DNA from: CBDCGJ01 sp965238305
GTDB lineage: Bacteria > Pseudomonadota > Alphaproteobacteria > GCA-2731375
NCBI GenBank assembly: GCA_965238305.1
Contig: CBDEHK010000001.1
Location: 4,526,001 to 4,590,000 of the forward strand
Reading direction: 5' to 3'
DNA: 64,000 nucleotides
The position numbers were made by a program, and so were the translations under genes. Below the pieces are notes generated by a model, which did not search any database, was not told the DNA's origin, and saw nothing but the letters and a program-made list of their open reading frames with translations. Within the stretch, counting starts at the first letter, position 1; each line of letters begins with the position of its first letter. Positions 16,161 to 25,028 of the stretch are shown here, in pieces.

Positions 16161-18415
16161 TATATGCTCACCCCTTGTTCTTCCGCAAAGCTAGTCAAAG
16201 CGTCACGCAGAGAATGATCGGGACGATCGAATAACGGTTCCATAAAAGCCGACAATTTGTTGGTGTCCAAACTGCGCACCATCATCTTGACCTTACCCAT
16301 CGACGCTGCATTCATCGAAATTTGTCGCAATCCCAAACCGATCAAGGCCATGGCTTCAATCGTTCCGCCGGCGGCTTCACCACACAAACTGACAGGGACA
16401 TTGGCGTCATCACACCGGCCGACAACATCACGAAGAAACGACAAGGCAGCTGGGCTTAGGACATCATAACGCCCCGCAAGATGCGGATTACCCCGATCGC
16501 TGGCGAACAAAAATTGCATCAGGTCATTGCTGCCGATCGAGACGAAATCCACCCGCGTCAATAACGCGTCCAGCTGCCATGCCAATCCTGGCACTTCCAG
16601 CATGGTGCCGATCTTGACATCTTTGGGCAATTCTTCTTTCAACCGCTGCAAGCGCGACATTTCCTTGTCCAGCAATGTGCGGGCTGCATCGAATTCCGCA
16701 ACTTCGGAAATCATCGGGAACATCAGTTTCAAATTACGTCCGGACGCCGCTTTCAACAAAGCTCTGAGTTGTATGCGCAATAATACCGGGCGATCAAGGG
16801 CGAGGCGGATAGCACGCCATCCCATCGCCGGGTTCTGTTCATCATCATAACGTGTCAAATACGGCAATATTTTGTCACCACCAACGTCCAAGGTGCGGAA
16901 AACCACCGGGCGGTCACCGGCAGCGTCCAAAACTCGGCCATAAATCTCCGCCTGCTGTTGTACCAGCGGCATGGTCGCGCGGACCATGAATTGCAATTCT
17001 GTGCGGTAGAGACCGATCCCATCCGCGCCGGTATCGTCGAGATGTGGTAAATCGACCAACAAACCAGCATTGATTGACATGGTGATGCGGACACCATCTT
17101 TGGTTTCAGCTGGTGCATTAGCCAGTTCGGCATATTCTGCTTCCCGCGCGTTGCGAATGGCGAGATTTTCGCGGAAAGCATCCCAAACATCATCGCCAGG
17201 GCGCACAAAGACTTGATTATGATCGCCATCAACCGCGATATCATCGCCTTGATCGACCCGGTCCAACAACCGTGGCAATCGGCCGACAACCGGCAAACGC
17301 AATGCTTTTGCGACAATAGCGACGTGGGAGGTGTGAGAGCCGTCTTCCAATAACAATGCGACCAGTCGTGAACGGTCATAGTCGAGCAACTCCGCCGGCC
17401 CCATATTGCGTGCGATCAGGATGGCTTGTTCCGGTAAGTCTTCGGCGCTGGCACCGTTCCCATTACCGGTGAGGTGCCGCAACATGCGGTTCGAAAGATC
17501 TTCCAGATCATAAAGACGTTCACGCAAATATGGATCGCTGATTTCAGACATTCGGGCCCGATGATCGACTTGTACGCGCTCGACCGCCGCTTCTGCTGTT
17601 AAACCGTCGTGCACTTCCTTGCGCAGGCGTTCCATCCAACCCCGGTCGCGCGCGAACATTCGATAGGTTTCGAGTATTTCACGAGATTCAGCGGACGATT
17701 CCCAATCCGCCGTCTCGACCATGCCTTCAACTTGCTCGCGCAAATTAACTAACGCCGTATCCAGTCGCGTCAACTCTTCATCGATATTGTCGGCAACGTG
17801 TTTCTCGACCACAATTCGCGGCTGGTGCAAAACTGCTTCGCCGTGGGCCAAACCTTCATTGATAATTATGCCGGTCAAACGCAATGGCCCGTCAGTAGTG
17901 GTGCGGCTGCGTTCGGCGGTATCTTGCAACAACGTTGATGCCAATTCGGCAACTACCATGGCGACCGTCTGCATGGTTTCGACTTCATCGTCGGAATATT
18001 CCCGGGGCAAAATACTCTGCGACACCAGCACACCCATGACGCGGCCGCCGCGCAATACCGGCACGCCCATCAAGGAGTGATAAGAATCTTCGCCGGTTTC
18101 CGGGCGATAGGCGAAGTTCGGATGTTCACGGGCCTCTGACAAAGCGAAAGATCGCGCTTGCGCGGCAATCATACCGACCAACCCTTCGCCAATCGCCAGC
18201 GTTGTTTGGTGGACCGCTTCCGGACGCAAGCCGTCGGTGGCAAACAATTCCAAAATTCCGCCACGAAGCAAATATACCGAACACACATCCGCTTTCATTT
18301 CACGCGCGATCAAAGTGGCAATCTGATCCAGGCGTGCCTGAGCCAGATCCGGCCCGGCCATAATGGCACGCAGGCGGCGCAGTAGATTCAACAGATTGAT
18401 AGGCGTCGACGACAT
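16160..18415 (-). CDS. ptsP: phosphoenolpyruvate-protein phosphotransferase PtsP (EI-Ntr)
   Basis: 751 aa. First component of the nitrogen-related phosphotransferase system: takes phosphate from PEP and passes it to NPr. The N-terminal GAF domain (about residues 15-165) distinguishes it from sugar-PTS enzyme I. The phosphohistidine lies in DGSHTSHVAIVAKA (near residue 360). The C-terminal PEP-binding barrel has DIGSNDLMQF-type (SIGSNDLMQFL) and CGEAAGG motifs. GAF domains of this family sense glutamine in alphaproteobacteria. No NPr or EIIA-Ntr gene is nearby. Position next to lysC is conserved. Confidence 0.96.
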   Translation of the reverse strand: MSSTPINLLNLLRRLRAIMAGPDLAQARLDQIATLIAREMKADVCSVYLLRGGILELFATDGLRPEAVHQTTLAIGEGLVGMIAAQARSFALSEAREHPNFAYRPETGEDSYHSLMGVPVLRGGRVMGVLVSQSILPREYSDDEVETMQTVAMVVAELASTLLQDTAERSRTTTDGPLRLTGIIINEGLAHGEAVLHQPRIVVEKHVADNIDEELTRLDTALVNLREQVEGMVETADWESSAESREILETYRMFARDRGWMERLRKEVHDGLTAEAAVERVQVDHRARMSEISDPYLRERLYDLEDLSNRMLRHLTGNGNGASAEDLPEQAILIARNMGPAELLDYDRSRLVALLLEDGSHTSHVAIVAKALRLPVVGRLPRLLDRVDQGDDIAVDGDHNQVFVRPGDDVWDAFRENLAIRNAREAEYAELANAPAETKDGVRITMSINAGLLVDLPHLDDTGADGIGLYRTELQFMVRATMPLVQQQAEIYGRVLDAAGDRPVVFRTLDVGGDKILPYLTRYDDEQNPAMGWRAIRLALDRPVLLRIQLRALLKAASGRNLKLMFPMISEVAEFDAARTLLDKEMSRLQRLKEELPKDVKIGTMLEVPGLAWQLDALLTRVDFVSIGSNDLMQFLFASDRGNPHLAGRYDVLSPAALSFLRDVVGRCDDANVPVSLCGEAAGGTIEAMALIGLGLRQISMNAASMGKVKMMVRSLDTNKLSAFMEPLFDRPDHSLRDALTSFAEEQGVSI

Positions 18416-18496
18416 AGTTGCGTATTGCTCCTGCCTCTTAACAGAATAAGGTCCAGATTAGGTTCTGGCAAAAATCACTCTAATTCGAACCTGAGA

Positions 18497-19717
18497 TCAG
18501 TTTGCATCCAAACCATAGGCGGAATGTAAAGTTCGCACCGCCAATTCGGTAAAATCAGCATCTATTAAAACACTAATCTTGATCTCAGACGTTGAAATCG
18601 CCTGCAGATTAATGCCCTTTTCCGCCAAGGCCTGGAACATGCTTTTGGCCACCCCGGCATGCGAACGCATACCGACGCCGATCACCGACACTTTGACGAT
18701 ATTGCGCGCGGCGTTGACCTCTTCATAGCCAACTTGATCCTTTAAGTCATCTATCACTTTCATGCCGCGATCCAAGTCCGTCCGCGAAACCGTGAAGGTG
18801 ATGTCGGTCTTTGTGCCATCCGCCGAGGCGCTTTGTACGATCATATCGACATTGATCGAAGCGTCAGCCAAGGCACCAAATACAGCCGCCGCCACACCGG
18901 GCCGGTCGGCCACATTCATCAAAGAAATTTTTGCTTCATCACTAGAATATGTAATGCCGCTGACAACTGCTTGTTCCACGATTTCATCCTCATCTACAAC
19001 AAATGTTCCCGGAGCATCCGAAAATGTCGATCGAACCTGTAATCGGACCCCGTGGGTCATGCCCAGCTGCACCGATCTAGTTTGCAGGACTTTTGCCCCC
19101 TGCGAGGCCATTTCCAGCATCTCCTCATAGGTGATGCGGTCCAGTTTCCGCGCTTTTGTTACTATCCGGGGGTCGGCGGTATAGACGCCATCCACATCAG
19201 TATAGATATCACAAATATCCGCATTTAGGGCAGCTGCCAACGCAACAGCCGTGGTATCCGAGCCACCGCGCCCCAAAGTAGTTATACGATTATCTGGACT
19301 CAAGCCTTGAAAACCAGCGACGATGGCGACTTGATCTTGTTGAAAACGTTCAATCATTGCCGTCGTATCGATCCGTTCGATCCGTGCGGCAGTATGTATA
19401 TCGTCTGTATGTATAGGAATTTGCCAACCAAGCCAGGAACGTGCGTTGATACCAAGTTCCTGTAACGCCATCGCCAAAAGACCGGCTGTGATCTGCTCGC
19501 CAGCGGAAACCACGGTGTTGTATTCTCGCGCATCATGCATGACGCTGGTTTCGCGGACATAATCGATCAAGCGGTTCGTTGTCCCGGACATCGCGGAAAC
19601 CACAACCGCGACTTCATTGCCAGCGTCATGTTCTGCCTTCACCCGTTCGGCGACGTTTTTTATTCGCTCCGCATTACCGACGGAGGTCCCGCCAAATTTC
19701 ATTACAACTCGTGCCAT
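18497..19717 (-). CDS. lysC: aspartate kinase
   Basis: 406 aa from ATG 19717 (MARVVMKFGGTSVGN). Phosphorylates aspartate, the first step to lysine, threonine, methionine and diaminopimelate. The kinase domain has KFGGTSVG, the GRGGSDTTAVALA nucleotide/substrate loop and YTDVDGVYTADPR. Two C-terminal ACT domains should give feedback control (GVAAAVFGALADASINVD and VAKSMFQALAEKGINLQ). The frame is open 28 codons further upstream, but only the shorter start has AGGTG before it and matches the family. Divergent from ubiG across 138 bp. Confidence 0.96.
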   Translation of the reverse strand: MARVVMKFGGTSVGNAERIKNVAERVKAEHDAGNEVAVVVSAMSGTTNRLIDYVRETSVMHDAREYNTVVSAGEQITAGLLAMALQELGINARSWLGWQIPIHTDDIHTAARIERIDTTAMIERFQQDQVAIVAGFQGLSPDNRITTLGRGGSDTTAVALAAALNADICDIYTDVDGVYTADPRIVTKARKLDRITYEEMLEMASQGAKVLQTRSVQLGMTHGVRLQVRSTFSDAPGTFVVDEDEIVEQAVVSGITYSSDEAKISLMNVADRPGVAAAVFGALADASINVDMIVQSASADGTKTDITFTVSRTDLDRGMKVIDDLKDQVGYEEVNAARNIVKVSVIGVGMRSHAGVAKSMFQALAEKGINLQAISTSEIKISVLIDADFTELAVRTLHSAYGLDAN

Positions 19718-19855
19718 ACCCGCACCTATCGGTTGCCGTCTCACCGACAATCCGATACTCCTCTCGAAAGATTGTTCGTCCCTGGAAGCTTGCTCACGCA
19801 AGCGCCGCTATTCATACTCAATGCAATTCTCGCACACAAGCAAAGAGACAACGGA

Positions 19856-20611
19856 ATGACGAATTCAAGTACACAAACTAGCACAGTCGATCCGGAGGAG
19901 ATTGAAAGATTTTCCGCTTTGGCAGCCAATTGGTGGGACGAAATGGGCCCAATGCGCCCGTTGCACGAAATGAACCCCTTACGTCTAGACTATATTCGGC
20001 AGCGTTTTGGCGACAGTTTTGACCTCGACCAAGCTTCAGTTCGCCCGTTTGAAGGCTTGCGTATTCTCGATCTAGGATGCGGCGGCGGGATAATTTCGGA
20101 ACCTTTGTGTCGTCTGGGCGCCGGGTTGGTCGCCATCGACGCCGCCGAAGACAGCATCGAGATCGCTAGGCAGCACGCGCACGACGCCGGGCTGAATATT
20201 GATTATCGCTGCACGACTGCCGAAGAATTGGTCGCGGAAGGTGAAATATTCGATGCCATCGTAACCATGGAAGTTGTTGAACATGTGGCGGATTTACCAG
20301 CATTTATTGCTTCCTGTGGCAAATTGCTCGGGGCCAACGGCGCCATTGCATTGTCGACCCTGAACCGAACGGCAAAAGCTTATGCACTGGCCATCGGATT
20401 GGGGGAGCATGTTTTGCGATTACTACCGGTCGGTACTCATGAATTCGAAAAATTTGTGAAGCCCGGCGAACTCAACCGACATCTCAAAATCGCCGGGATC
20501 GATCTCAACAACGTCACCGGCATGGTTTACCGCCCACTTAGTCGTGAGTGGCGGTTCAGTCGTGACAAAGCGGTCAATTATCTGGCCTTTGGACAGAAAT
20601 CAGGCGGTTGA
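19856..20611 (+). CDS. ubiG: ubiquinone biosynthesis O-methyltransferase UbiG
   Basis: 251 aa from ATG 19856. Catalyses the two O-methylations of ubiquinone synthesis. The cofactor loop is RILDLGCGGGIISEPLCRLG, followed by the acidic GAGLVAIDAAEDS motif; the C-terminus has the FVKPGEL and KAVNYLAFGQK elements of UbiG. The open frame runs about 107 codons further upstream across the lysC start, but that portion is not family-like. Its placement head-to-head with lysC is a common alphaproteobacterial arrangement. Confidence 0.94.
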   Translation: MTNSSTQTSTVDPEEIERFSALAANWWDEMGPMRPLHEMNPLRLDYIRQRFGDSFDLDQASVRPFEGLRILDLGCGGGIISEPLCRLGAGLVAIDAAEDSIEIARQHAHDAGLNIDYRCTTAEELVAEGEIFDAIVTMEVVEHVADLPAFIASCGKLLGANGAIALSTLNRTAKAYALAIGLGEHVLRLLPVGTHEFEKFVKPGELNRHLKIAGIDLNNVTGMVYRPLSREWRFSRDKAVNYLAFGQKSGG

Positions 20612-20647
20612 AAATTATGGCGTTAGTTGAGGAAAGGCCGTCTCTGG

Positions 20648-21073
20648 TTAAGCCTTATTTTCTGGTAGATCGACCCAAGGCACGACGGAAAAATCAACAC
20701 CCTCTTCAATCAGTTCCTCAGCTTCCTGTGAACTGGTTTGGCCGTAGATGTCGCGTTTTTTAGTTTCACCATAGTGTATTTTACGGGCTTCTTCGGCAAA
20801 ATTTGCGCCGACAAAATCGCTGCTTTTTTCGACTTCCCGGCGCATTTCCTGCAATGCCGTCATCGCGACCGCCATTTGCCGTTTTGCGTTGGTGGCTTCC
20901 TTCTTACGAGATGTCGACACGTTGGGCGCCTGAAGTGCCTTTTCGACTGCCGTGCTACTACAAACGGGACATTCGACAATGCCATTTTTGCGTTGCTTGT
21001 CGAAGCCCTTGCTGTCAGGAAACCAACCTTCGAAAGCGTGACCGTCATCGCATATAAGATCGAAAAGAATCAT
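20648..21073 (-). CDS. DUF1178 family protein
   Basis: 141 aa. A small soluble protein beginning MILFDLICDDGHAFEGWF, with a zinc-ribbon-like cysteine pattern: one Cys in CDDGH and a CPVC pair near residue 36. The middle is a charged helix (RQMAVAMTALQEMRREVEKS), and the end has the family's EEARKIHYGE and EAEELIEEGVDFSVVPW. Function is unknown. It is transcribed convergently with ubiG, its usual neighbour in this class. Confidence 0.9.
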   Translation of the reverse strand: MILFDLICDDGHAFEGWFPDSKGFDKQRKNGIVECPVCSSTAVEKALQAPNVSTSRKKEATNAKRQMAVAMTALQEMRREVEKSSDFVGANFAEEARKIHYGETKKRDIYGQTSSQEAEELIEEGVDFSVVPWVDLPENKA

Positions 21074-21196
21074 CTAAACCGTTATCTCCAATGGAAAATT
21101 GCATTATCTTACTTCCAAATGCGCCTTGTTCGATGATAAATGGCATTGAATCATGAATTCGGCAAGTTTTAACCGGGAAAATTGAACGAAGTTGAT

Positions 21197-21739
21197 ATGA
21201 CTGAGACGCCTGATCATCGCAACCTGGAACCTTCTGAGTGGGTCAGGAAATTCGCTGAAATGATTGCAAAACCCGGTGCAATCCTTGATGTAGCCTGCGG
21301 AAAAGGCCGCCATGCCCGTTATTTTTTGGCAAATGGTTTTCAGGTAACCGCCGTCGATATCGATACCAGCGGGCTGGATGACATCGCCGAACACAAGGCT
21401 TTAGGCGTGATCGAGGCTGATTTGGAACTGGCCGGCTGGCCGTTTTCCGGTTTGCAGTTTGAAGGCATTGTTGTCACAAATTACCTTCATCGCCCGCAAT
21501 TTCCCGATCTCGTCGAAGCGCTGGCGCCAGGCGGCGTGCTGATTTACGAGACCTTTGCGGTCGGCAACGAGAAATTCGGCAAGCCCTCTAGCCCAGACTT
21601 TTTACTGAGGGAAAATGAGCTCCGCAATTATTTTGAGCGTTATTTGCAGGTGCTTGCTTATGAGCAAATCGTCGATACGGTGCCAACAATGGCGGTAAGA
21701 CAGCGGCTTTGCGCGATCAAGAATGAAGGTGGGAATTAA
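21197..21739 (+). CDS. small class I SAM-dependent methyltransferase
   Basis: 180 aa from ATG 21197. A Rossmann-type methyltransferase with the cofactor loop ILDVACGKGRHARYFL and the acidic AVDIDTSG motif, as in the tellurite-resistance TehB-like group. The third motif (FEGIVVTNYLHRPQFPDLV) and YETFAVGNEKFGKP follow. Substrate unknown. The frame also allows a TTG at 21182. It opens a block of genes that interrupts the usual DUF1178-nitrilase order. Confidence 0.85.
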   Translation: MTETPDHRNLEPSEWVRKFAEMIAKPGAILDVACGKGRHARYFLANGFQVTAVDIDTSGLDDIAEHKALGVIEADLELAGWPFSGLQFEGIVVTNYLHRPQFPDLVEALAPGGVLIYETFAVGNEKFGKPSSPDFLLRENELRNYFERYLQVLAYEQIVDTVPTMAVRQRLCAIKNEGGN

Positions 21740-21783
21740 CCAACCGAGCAATCGAAACTTAGCCCTCGCAAAGTTTTTCGCAA

Positions 21784-21797
21784 CGACAAGGTTGTCG
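21784..21797. promoter_or_regulatory. palindromic candidate operator of the SARP-type regulator
   Basis: CGACAA-GG-TTGTCG, a perfect 6-2-6 inverted repeat. It lies about 42 bases upstream of a TATAAT box, that is near -60 to the likely transcription start, where an activator site would be placed. Binding protein unknown; autoregulation by the downstream regulator is one possibility. Confidence 0.35.
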
Positions 21798-21814
21798 CAC
21801 AATGAACGACCCCA

Positions 21815-21844
21815 TTTATAACTGAGTGTGTTATTTGCTATAAT
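21815..21844 (+). promoter_or_regulatory. candidate sigma-70 promoter of the SARP-type regulator
   Basis: A consensus TATAAT at 21839-21844 is preceded after 18 bases by a weak TTTATA. Transcription would start near 21851, which is downstream of the first GTG of the open frame (21828) and so supports the TTG at 21888 as translation start. Confidence 0.45.
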
Positions 21845-21887
21845 CCGATGTATTCGACTTAATGATATTGATCAGGGTGAAATTGGT

Positions 21888-23897
21888 TTGGCGGACGATA
21901 AGCCGCAATTGGCGCTAAAATTCATTGGCGATATGGCAGTCTTCGTGGATGGCAACAATATGCCGATGCCGCGGAGCAAGAAAACACGTGCGCTATTGGC
22001 CTATCTAGCGATCACCGGCCGAACCCACCAACGCGACAAGTTATGCGCCATGTTCTGGCACTTACCGGACGACCCTCGCGGCGCCTTACGATGGAGTTTG
22101 TCGAAAATTCGCGGCCTCGTCGATTTGGACAAAGATCACCCGCATATCAAAGCCGATCGCAATTCCGTATGTTTTGAAGCTAAAGATGCCCTTGTTGATA
22201 TCCTTGACTTACGCAAACGGTCTTTTGGCGCCCTAAATAAAATCTCTACTGACGAATTGGAGAACGTTGCCCAGCAGTTGGTGGAAAATTTGCTTGCGGG
22301 CCTGGATCAGCCTGACATGCATGAGTTCCAGGCCTGGCTCATCGCCGAGCGGGAAGAATTAAACAATCTTCATTTGAAAATTCGGCAAACCCTCGTCGAA
22401 CGGCTAAGCAGTGAGCCGGACGCTGCCCTTCCGCACGCGCGCGCGATGGTGGCTGTGGCACCGGAAAACGAAACTGCACATGCAATGTTAATTACCCAAT
22501 TGCGCCACGCCAATCGAACCAGTGAGGCGGAACAACAAGCCATAAACTCGGCTCGTCAACTGAACCAAGCCGGCGTTCAGCTTTCTGGCGCTTTGGATGC
22601 CGCGCTAAAAGAACTCGGCGTCGCTCCGCCACCAGATATCCCCGTCGATGCAGCACCGGAAAAACCGAGCTCGGATTGGCGCCATTCCACCGTGTCGATG
22701 ACCCCCAGACCGCAAAACGGCGAACGGCCTTCTATTGCCGTCCTGCCGCTAGAATGTATGTCGACAGACCGTAATCTGGAATTCATCACCGACGGCATGA
22801 CGGAGGATCTGATAACCTTATTGTCACGGATACCTGGATTTTTTGTCATCTCGCGCAGCTCGGTCTTTGCCTATAAAGGTCAACGACCGGATATACGCCG
22901 GGTCGGTGCCGATCTTGGTGTGCGTTATGTGGTTGAAGGCAGCTTGCGTCCGGTTGGTCAAATTTCCCGCGTCACCATTCAGTTAATCGATGTCGAGAGC
23001 GACACCCATATATGGGCCGATCGATTTGAGCAGCCGACCGCAAATCTAGACGAACTGCAAGACCAAATTACAAACAAGATCGTGACCCATCTAGGCCCGG
23101 AACTAACCCGCGCGGAATACATTCGAATCAAACGGAAACCGCCAAAAAGTCTGGATGCATGGTCCTATTATCAACAAGCGCACGGGGTCCTTAGCATGCG
23201 AGGATGGCGTGGCGAAACTTTTGCCGAAGCGTTGGATTTGCTTAGCAAGGCGATCGCCGCCGATCCGGAATTTGCAATCGCACATGCCTACCGCTCGTTG
23301 ATACTGGCAGTCGGCAATATGTTCAAAATGACACCAGACCCGGACCAAGCCGACAGTTTTGCCGCACAAGAAGCCGAAACAGCCATGAAAATCGACAATC
23401 GGGATCCAACTGTCCTGGGTTATGTCGGTTGCGCACTTTGCGATTTGGGGCAAACCAGGCGTGGACTCGAGCTTCTCCATCGTGCTGTCGAGTATGATCC
23501 ATCGAATGCGCAAGCATGGGTCGCGCTCGGGACTGGCCTGTTAAGCATAGGTCGGGCCAAAGAAGGCGTTGAAAAACTCAAACACGGCATCACCATTAGC
23601 CCAATCGATCAACGGCTGGCCTATTGGGAAACCGTTCTGGCATATGCCTTATTCCGAATGAACCGGCCTGGTGAAGCTATCGAAATTGCCCGTCGCGCCT
23701 GTCGCCGGGACGATCAATTCCAAATCTCGCGGGTGGTGCTGGCGGTCATCCTGGGTGCCAATGGCAGCACCCCGGAAGCAAAGAACGCAATCGCAGAAGC
23801 GTTGCGTATTTATCCAGGATTGAAAGCTGAAGATATGCGCGGCTTGATTGGTCGCAAGGGCGTTAAAATTCTGACAGAATCGCAGTTGCTTGCCTGA
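21888..23897 (+). CDS. SARP/BTAD-family regulator with TolB-like and TPR domains
   Basis: 669 aa from TTG 21888, which follows AGGGTGA by seven bases; a GTG at 21828 is in frame but lies upstream of the probable transcription start. Residues 1-95 form an OmpR-like winged helix (RSKKTRALLAYLAITGRTHQ; the SARP type), 100-230 a bacterial transcriptional activator domain, then a Pro-rich linker. A TolB/FlgO-like domain starts at SIAVLPLECMSTDR and runs to about residue 410, and TPR-like repeats fill the C-terminus. This architecture is seen in alphaproteobacterial regulators related to adenylate-cyclase-type TPR proteins; signal and targets are unknown. The OsmC gene begins 39 bases after its stop. 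Confidence 0.85.
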   Translation: MADDKPQLALKFIGDMAVFVDGNNMPMPRSKKTRALLAYLAITGRTHQRDKLCAMFWHLPDDPRGALRWSLSKIRGLVDLDKDHPHIKADRNSVCFEAKDALVDILDLRKRSFGALNKISTDELENVAQQLVENLLAGLDQPDMHEFQAWLIAEREELNNLHLKIRQTLVERLSSEPDAALPHARAMVAVAPENETAHAMLITQLRHANRTSEAEQQAINSARQLNQAGVQLSGALDAALKELGVAPPPDIPVDAAPEKPSSDWRHSTVSMTPRPQNGERPSIAVLPLECMSTDRNLEFITDGMTEDLITLLSRIPGFFVISRSSVFAYKGQRPDIRRVGADLGVRYVVEGSLRPVGQISRVTIQLIDVESDTHIWADRFEQPTANLDELQDQITNKIVTHLGPELTRAEYIRIKRKPPKSLDAWSYYQQAHGVLSMRGWRGETFAEALDLLSKAIAADPEFAIAHAYRSLILAVGNMFKMTPDPDQADSFAAQEAETAMKIDNRDPTVLGYVGCALCDLGQTRRGLELLHRAVEYDPSNAQAWVALGTGLLSIGRAKEGVEKLKHGITISPIDQRLAYWETVLAYALFRMNRPGEAIEIARRACRRDDQFQISRVVLAVILGANGSTPEAKNAIAEALRIYPGLKAEDMRGLIGRKGVKILTESQLLA

Positions 23898-23936
23898 ATA
23901 TGGTGGACATTGGGATCGCTAGTTGTTGAAGCAAAA

Positions 23937-24443
23937 ATGGTAGATCGATTAGAAATTAAAGCTCTGTTCCAGCGCGGGGGCGATGCCTTACGTAAACGCC
24001 CAAGTTTAGGTCAAGGGACTTATCGAACAACTTTTCGCTCCGGTCCCGGCATGAAAATTTATTCCTCAGAAGCTGATTGGCAAGCGGTCGTCGACCTACC
24101 ACCGACGATTGGAGGCGAAGATAGCGCGCCGACGCCCGGTTTTTATTTGCGCGCCGCCATCGGTACCTGTGTTGGCACAACCTTGAAAGTCGAGGCGGCG
24201 GCCATGGATATCGATTTGGATGATTTTTCCATCAGCATCGAAGCGGACTATGACGCCCGCGGCGAAATGGGCATCGATAACAGTTTGACCGCCTACCTGG
24301 CGATCCGTTGCGATATTGTTGTCAACTGCAACGCCGATGACGAACAACTGGTGAAAATGCTGGAACGGGCCAAACTGCGCAGCACAGTCGCCGTCATGCT
24401 AGAAAAAGCAACCGACTTTTCTTGGTCGATCAAGCGAGCGTAA
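23937..24443 (+). CDS. OsmC family protein lacking the second cysteine
   Basis: 168 aa from ATG 23937. The OsmC/Ohr fold is recognisable from TPGFYLRAAIGTCVGTTLKVEAAAMDIDLDDFSISIEADYD. OsmC and Ohr proteins reduce organic hydroperoxides with two cysteines; here only the first (GTCVGT) is present, and the second position reads LRSTVAVML, without cysteine. So it is probably not a classical thiol peroxidase. It follows the SARP-type regulator on the same strand and converges with a second OsmC gene three bases away. Confidence 0.85.
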   Translation: MVDRLEIKALFQRGGDALRKRPSLGQGTYRTTFRSGPGMKIYSSEADWQAVVDLPPTIGGEDSAPTPGFYLRAAIGTCVGTTLKVEAAAMDIDLDDFSISIEADYDARGEMGIDNSLTAYLAIRCDIVVNCNADDEQLVKMLERAKLRSTVAVMLEKATDFSWSIKRA

Positions 24444-24446
24444 ATC

Positions 24447-24869
24447 CTACGAAACCTCGCGAATTTCAATCTCCCGGACAATCTCCGCGGTTTTCCCCAG
24501 CATCACCGAAGCAGAGCAATATTTTTCCGCCGACAGGCGAACCGCTTCTTCGACGCGGTCCAGCTTTAAGCCACGGCCGGTTACAATATAGCGGGCGACG
24601 ATTGTCGTGAAAACGCGCGGCTCTGATTGCGCGCGCTCAGCTTCTACTTCGACCTGACAATCAGTGACCTCCTGGCGCATCCGTTGCAGAATATGAACTA
24701 CATCGATCCCCGAACATCCGGCCAATCCCAATAACAACATTTCCATCGGACTAGGACCGAGTGAACTGCCCGGATCATCTGATTTTGAGCCATCCATTAT
24801 GACCCCGTGACCACTACCGGAGCCGCCGATAAATCGTTGTCCCGATATCCAACTTGCAGACGCTTTCAT
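24447..24869 (-). CDS. OsmC/YhfA-type peroxiredoxin-like protein
   Basis: 140 aa of the shorter OsmC subfamily. Both catalytic cysteines are present: GLAGCSGIDVVHIL and AEKYCSASVMLG. The family reduces organic hydroperoxides or handles other electrophilic thiol-reactive compounds in the cytoplasm. It begins MKASASWISGQRFIGGSGSGH, typical of this subgroup. It is end-to-end with the single-cysteine OsmC and diverges from the PLP lyase downstream, 159 bp away; that gap holds no other gene. Confidence 0.92.
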   Translation of the reverse strand: MKASASWISGQRFIGGSGSGHGVIMDGSKSDDPGSSLGPSPMEMLLLGLAGCSGIDVVHILQRMRQEVTDCQVEVEAERAQSEPRVFTTIVARYIVTGRGLKLDRVEEAVRLSAEKYCSASVMLGKTAEIVREIEIREVS

Positions 24870-25028
24870 CTTTTACCTCAACGCTATGTTTGCCGTTTCG
24901 TTCATTAAGACGAATTACCTGTTATTGCCATTAATTTTCGCACAGCGAACCTTATTTAACATTCAGACTTGCGTGCACCGCCTCAATGGCTATTGGTACT
25001 CACACGATAGAAACAGAAGGAGGCGGGG

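Noticed and set aside
19535..19855. Longer N-terminus of UbiG
   Set aside because: The extra 107 codons run antisense through the start of lysC and do not resemble UbiG.
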